Assembly: GCA_021159425.1 (NCBI GenBank)
Contig: JAGGRU010000288.1
Coordinates: forward strand, 1-5,083
Direction: 5' to 3'
DNA: 5,083 nucleotides
Origin: Sulfurovum sp.
Lineage (GTDB): Bacteria; Campylobacterota; Campylobacteria; Campylobacterales; Sulfurovaceae
Of this stretch, positions 4,501 to 5,083 are shown piece after piece (within the stretch, counting starts at the first letter, position 1; each line of letters starts with the position of its first letter). A model generated the notes under the pieces. It searched no databases. It had not been told where the DNA came from and was given only the letters and a program-made list of their open reading frames with translations. The translations under genes and the position numbers were made by a program.

Positions 4501-5083
4501 ATGATATTTACAACAACACTGCAAAAAGACGCTATTAAAATTATGCTCCTGGGTTCAGGTGAACTTGGTAAAGAAGTTGCTATTGAGGCACAAAGACTCG
4601 GTATTGAAGTCATCGCTGTGGACAAATACGAGAATGCACCTGCACATCTTGTTGCAAACAGATCATATGCTATAGACATGCAAGATGAAGCAGCAGTGCT
4701 TGAAGTCATTGAAAAAGAGCAACCAACTTACATACTCCCTGAAGTGGAAGCTATTTCCATCTCTGCACTGTTTGAAGCAGAAAAAAGAGGCTTTCATGTT
4801 ATTCCCAATGCTGAAGCAGTGAACAAAACTATGAACCGAAAGAATATTCGTGTGTTTGCAGCAGATGAACTGGGTCTGAAAACATCAGGCTTTGAATTTG
4901 TGACTACACTAGAGGGACTCAAGTCTGCTGCTGAACGTATGGGCTTCCCTTGTGTCATCAAACCTGTTATGTCTTCATCTGGTCACGGTCAAAGCATTGC
5001 CAGAACAGCGAATGACATTGAAAAATCGTGGGAAATTGCCAAAGAAGCAAGAGGTGATGCAAGTGAGCTTATCGTTGAAGAAT
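4501..5083 (+). CDS. purT: Formate-dependent phosphoribosylglycinamide formyltransferase, N-terminal part (cut by window edge)
   Basis: PurT (GAR transformylase 2) makes FGAR from GAR, formate and ATP through a formyl phosphate intermediate, without using folate. It belongs to the ATP-grasp superfamily, like PurK. The first 194 residues are present. They align almost without gaps to E. coli PurT with an offset of one residue: [19 protein letters not shown] (16-34), the GAR-binding glutamates E21 and E81 (LPEVEA), MNRKNIR (R113, matching R114), and the ATP-grasp lysine in [14 protein letters not shown] (K154, glycine-rich loop 158-164). E. coli has SSSGKGQ in that loop, so His replaces Lys here. 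The rest of the ATP-grasp fold and the C-terminal domain lie beyond the right edge. It has its own ribosome site and probable promoter, 139 nt after the rpsU stop. It duplicates the step of purN, which lies about 2 kb to the left on the opposite strand. Confidence 0.96.
   Translation, partial: MIFTTTLQKDAIKIMLLGSGELGKEVAIEAQRLGIEVIAVDKYENAPAHLVANRSYAIDMQDEAAVLEVIEKEQPTYILPEVEAISISALFEAEKRGFHVIPNAEAVNKTMNRKNIRVFAADELGLKTSGFEFVTTLEGLKSAAERMGFPCVIKPVMSSSGHGQSIARTANDIEKSWEIAKEARGDASELIVEE

Noticed and set aside
4479..4709. Minus-strand open frame of 76 codons within purT
   Set aside because: It is antisense to purT, and its Ser/Ala-rich translation is a by-product of purT codons on the other strand.

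Overview
The window looks like chromosomal DNA of a free-living Campylobacterota (epsilonproteobacterial) species, probably of the Sulfurovum/Sulfurimonas type. This rests on the AT-rich composition, the S21 protein (starting MPGIKL and ending in LRRYESRL, like Helicobacter and Campylobacter S21), a short PurN of 183 residues, and promoters that show a clear -10 box but no recognisable -35 box. The genus is an inference; no rRNA or other marker is present to fix it.

Layout: two divergent transcription units start from the 125-bp gap at 4025-4149. Leftwards on the minus strand run nnr (NAD(P)HX epimerase/dehydratase), a 167-bp gap holding three REP-like palindromes, purN (folate-dependent GAR transformylase), a small unknown three-helix membrane protein, a MATE-family exporter, and the start of aroK (shikimate kinase, cut by the window edge at position 1). 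purN, the small membrane gene and the MATE gene are packed tightly (0 and 11 nt apart) and are probably translated from one message. Rightwards on the plus strand run rpsU (ribosomal protein S21) and purT (formate-dependent GAR transformylase, cut by the right edge).

The functions are mostly housekeeping: purine synthesis, aromatic amino acid synthesis, repair of damaged nicotinamide cofactors and translation, plus one exporter. PurN and PurT catalyse the same purine step using different one-carbon donors (10-formyl-THF versus formate plus ATP), and both are encoded within about 2.6 kb.

Three points stand out. First, rpsU carries an apparent one-base deletion near 4255 that breaks an otherwise perfect 70-codon S21 gene. 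Second, the nnr-purN gap holds three palindromes, each preceded by GTAG, two of them in inverted orientation as in a REPIN. Third, the MATE gene most likely starts at a TTG at 1566 rather than at the upstream ATG. I saw no tRNA, rRNA, CRISPR array, transposase or phage gene, and nothing that convincingly amounts to a new multi-gene system.
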